From the NCBI GenBank assembly GCA_016713405.1, contig JADJPF010000007.1:124001-188000 (forward strand): a DNA stretch of 64,000 bases. Reading direction: 5' to 3'. Source of the stretch: Blastocatellia bacterium. Its GTDB lineage: Bacteria > Acidobacteriota > Blastocatellia > Chloracidobacteriales > JADJPF01. Shown piece after piece: positions 62,414-64,000 of the stretch. Below the pieces are notes generated by a model. It saw only the letters and a list, made by a program, of their open reading frames with translations. It made no database searches and was not told the DNA's origin. Numbering within the stretch: the stretch's first letter is position 1; the number at the start of each line of letters is the position of its first letter. A program made the translations under genes and the position numbers.

Positions 62414-64000
62414 ATGAAATATTGTCCAATTTGCAAAGCTTGTTATGAAGATACTGATGATCGATGTAGTAAGGATCGTATTTTTTTAGTTGAAGCTTTT
62501 CCTGGTCAAAGGATGGTAGATAAATATAGAATAGATGCTTTAATTGGTCAGGGTGGTATGGGTACAGTTTATCGTGCTACTCATTTAGAGCTTGACCGAG
62601 TAGTAGCACTAAAAATAGTTTTGCCAGATTATGTTTCTAGTAGTGAGACATTAGAGCGTTTTCGCCGTGAAGCTCGTGCTTCTGCTCGGCTTAATCATTC
62701 TAGTGTAATTACAATTTATGATTTTGGTTTGCTAGAAAATGGACGTGCTTATTTAGCAATGGAATTACTAAATGGACGTTCCTTACGTGATGAAATTGAA
62801 AAACTAGGAATTTTATCTCCTAAACGAACACTAGATATATTAAAACCTGTTTGTGAAGCAGTGCAGGCGGCTCATAATGCTGGAGTAATTCACCGAGACC
62901 TAAAACCAGATAATATTATTATTGAATCGAGTGAAAATAACCCAGATATGGTTAAAGTAGTAGATTTTGGAATTGCTAAATTAAAGGAAAAGTCTGGTAA
63001 ATCTATGACTTTAACCGGGCCCGGTTTAGTAATGGGAACTCCTCATTATATGTCTCCAGAACAATGTAAAGGAGAAGAATTAGATATTCGTTATGATATT
63101 TATAGTTTGGGTGTCATGCTTTATGAAATGCTTTCTGGACAAGTACCCTTTGATGCTCCTACACCTTCAGCCGTTATTATTCAACATGCCATTGACCCTC
63201 CACGCAAGTTAAGTACTGTTAGACGAGATATTAAACCTGAACTAGAAGAAGTGGTAATGAAAGCTCTAACAAAAAGCCGTCAAACCCGGCAACAAACAGT
63301 GATGCAGCTATATGAGGAGTTAGAAAAAAGCATACTTTTAGATAAACAATCGGTAAATGTTTTTCCAAATTCTAAATCTGCTACACCTATTCCACCGCCC
63401 CCACCCTTGCCCCGCTCGATTTTAGCAACTCCTCGTCAAACAGGTGCTTTAGAAGAAGAAGAAATACTAAAGTTATCACGTAAAGCTGAAACCATTGTAG
63501 ATATTAAGGTTTCTGATATTCCAAAAGTAAATAAAGAAGAAAAAACTAAAAAAGATGAAAAGGAAGAAAATAACTTTATTTCTGAAGAAAATCCTCTTTC
63601 TTTAACTATGGAACAAGATATTGAAACAGGGGATTTATCGCTTTCTCCAGAAGGTTTTGCTGAAGCATTGGCAAAACAGGCTAGTAAAATGAGTGATTTA
63701 GACCTGGAGGCTAGCGAACTATTAGCACATACTAATATTTCTAATGAAGAAATTTTCTTACAAGAAATAGCTGTTTTACAAGGGCATGAACACGTAATCA
63801 AAGCTATTAACTACACACCTGATGGAAAATATTTAGTTTCTGCAAGCTCTGATGGAGCAATAAAAATTTGGGACTTAAAGAAAAAACGTGTTAGAGGTGC
63901 TTTACATGGACATGAACTAGCGGTTAATGCTTTAGCTATTGCTCCTAATGGAACCTTAGTGGCTTCAGCTAGTTCTGATGGAAGTGTTAGAATTTGGGAT
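62414..64000 (+). CDS. Zinc-ribbon Ser/Thr kinase with C-terminal WD40 repeats, incomplete
   Basis: The frame from ATG 62414 is open to the window end (529 codons). It has a zinc ribbon variant (CPICKACYED at 4-13, then CSKDR, where the second CxxC-type knuckle is degenerate), a kinase domain with IGQGGMGTVYRAT, VALKIV, HRDLKPDN, an intact DFG (VVDFGIAK) and GTPHYMSPEQC. A Pro-rich linker (PIPPPPPLPR) and an acidic, Lys/Glu-rich stretch follow. WD40 repeats start at about residue 455 (LQGHEHVIKAINYTPDGKYL and VSASSDGAIKIWD, then ALHGHELAVNALAIAPNG). The remaining blades are outside the window. Confidence 0.9.
   Translation, partial: MKYCPICKACYEDTDDRCSKDRIFLVEAFPGQRMVDKYRIDALIGQGGMGTVYRATHLELDRVVALKIVLPDYVSSSETLERFRREARASARLNHSSVITIYDFGLLENGRAYLAMELLNGRSLRDEIEKLGILSPKRTLDILKPVCEAVQAAHNAGVIHRDLKPDNIIIESSENNPDMVKVVDFGIAKLKEKSGKSMTLTGPGLVMGTPHYMSPEQCKGEELDIRYDIYSLGVMLYEMLSGQVPFDAPTPSAVIIQHAIDPPRKLSTVRRDIKPELEEVVMKALTKSRQTRQQTVMQLYEELEKSILLDKQSVNVFPNSKSATPIPPPPPLPRSILATPRQTGALEEEEILKLSRKAETIVDIKVSDIPKVNKEEKTKKDEKEENNFISEENPLSLTMEQDIETGDLSLSPEGFAEALAKQASKMSDLDLEASELLAHTNISNEEIFLQEIAVLQGHEHVIKAINYTPDGKYLVSASSDGAIKIWDLKKKRVRGALHGHELAVNALAIAPNGTLVASASSDGSVRIWD

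Overview
The window is a bacterial chromosome segment of low G+C with dense coding on both strands. I infer an Acidobacteriota-like bacterium, possibly a low-G+C relative of the Blastocatellia. The clues are four Ser/Thr kinases that share an N-terminal zinc ribbon but carry different C-terminal modules, an MglA-type GTPase, and the rplM-rpsI-rpsB-tsf-pyrH-frr gene order. This placement rests on family knowledge and was not tested with a tree.

Layout. 1-3728: translation block (rplM end, rpsI, rpsB, tsf, pyrH, frr). 3795-7495: a broken RlmI-type rRNA methyltransferase and pcrA. 7521-14523, minus strand: zinc-ribbon kinase, NarL-type two-component pair, broken TlpA-like thioredoxin, pepA and an NAD-type isocitrate dehydrogenase. 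14871-25368: exported protein, gamma-glutamyltransferase, an HTH gene paired with a 605-residue unknown, kinase-FGE, rhodanese, kinase-PEGA, a broken acyltransferase and a YacP-like nuclease. 25373-33218: broken flavin oxidoreductase, M28 peptidase, DUF805/SRPBCC membrane protein, a small unknown gene and two zinc MDR dehydrogenases. 33234-39750, minus: a packed six-gene unit of polysaccharide deacetylase, GT4 glycosyltransferase, ATP-grasp and TctC-TctA-TctB. 40081-44781: three-gene phosphorelay. 45030-50231: three membrane-fusion proteins and a broken MacB-like permease. 50463-57589: phosphate regulon, phoU-phoB-phoR divergent from pstSCAB-phoU. 57857-62151: MglA GTPase, uncharacterised small proteins, a PrmA-like methyltransferase and a PilZ protein. 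62414-end: a fourth kinase with WD40 repeats, cut by the window edge.

The clearest regulatory signal lies between the divergent phoU and pstS genes. Six TTAC(A/G) units sit in exact 11-bp register at 53054-53113, which looks like a long tandem PhoB binding site. Other non-coding structures are a candidate rpsB leader, a hairpin with a GAAA tetraloop at 59166-59231, a nested inverted repeat upstream of a 72-residue protein, a Fur-like palindrome at 14797-14811, and a REP-like repeat cluster at 39870-40049.

Many otherwise conserved genes are broken. Six carry single-base frameshifts, nearly all in short homopolymers, and two carry in-frame stops (pstA and the MacB-like permease). The concentration of homopolymer events suggests uncorrected consensus errors rather than real decay, so these genes may be intact in the organism.
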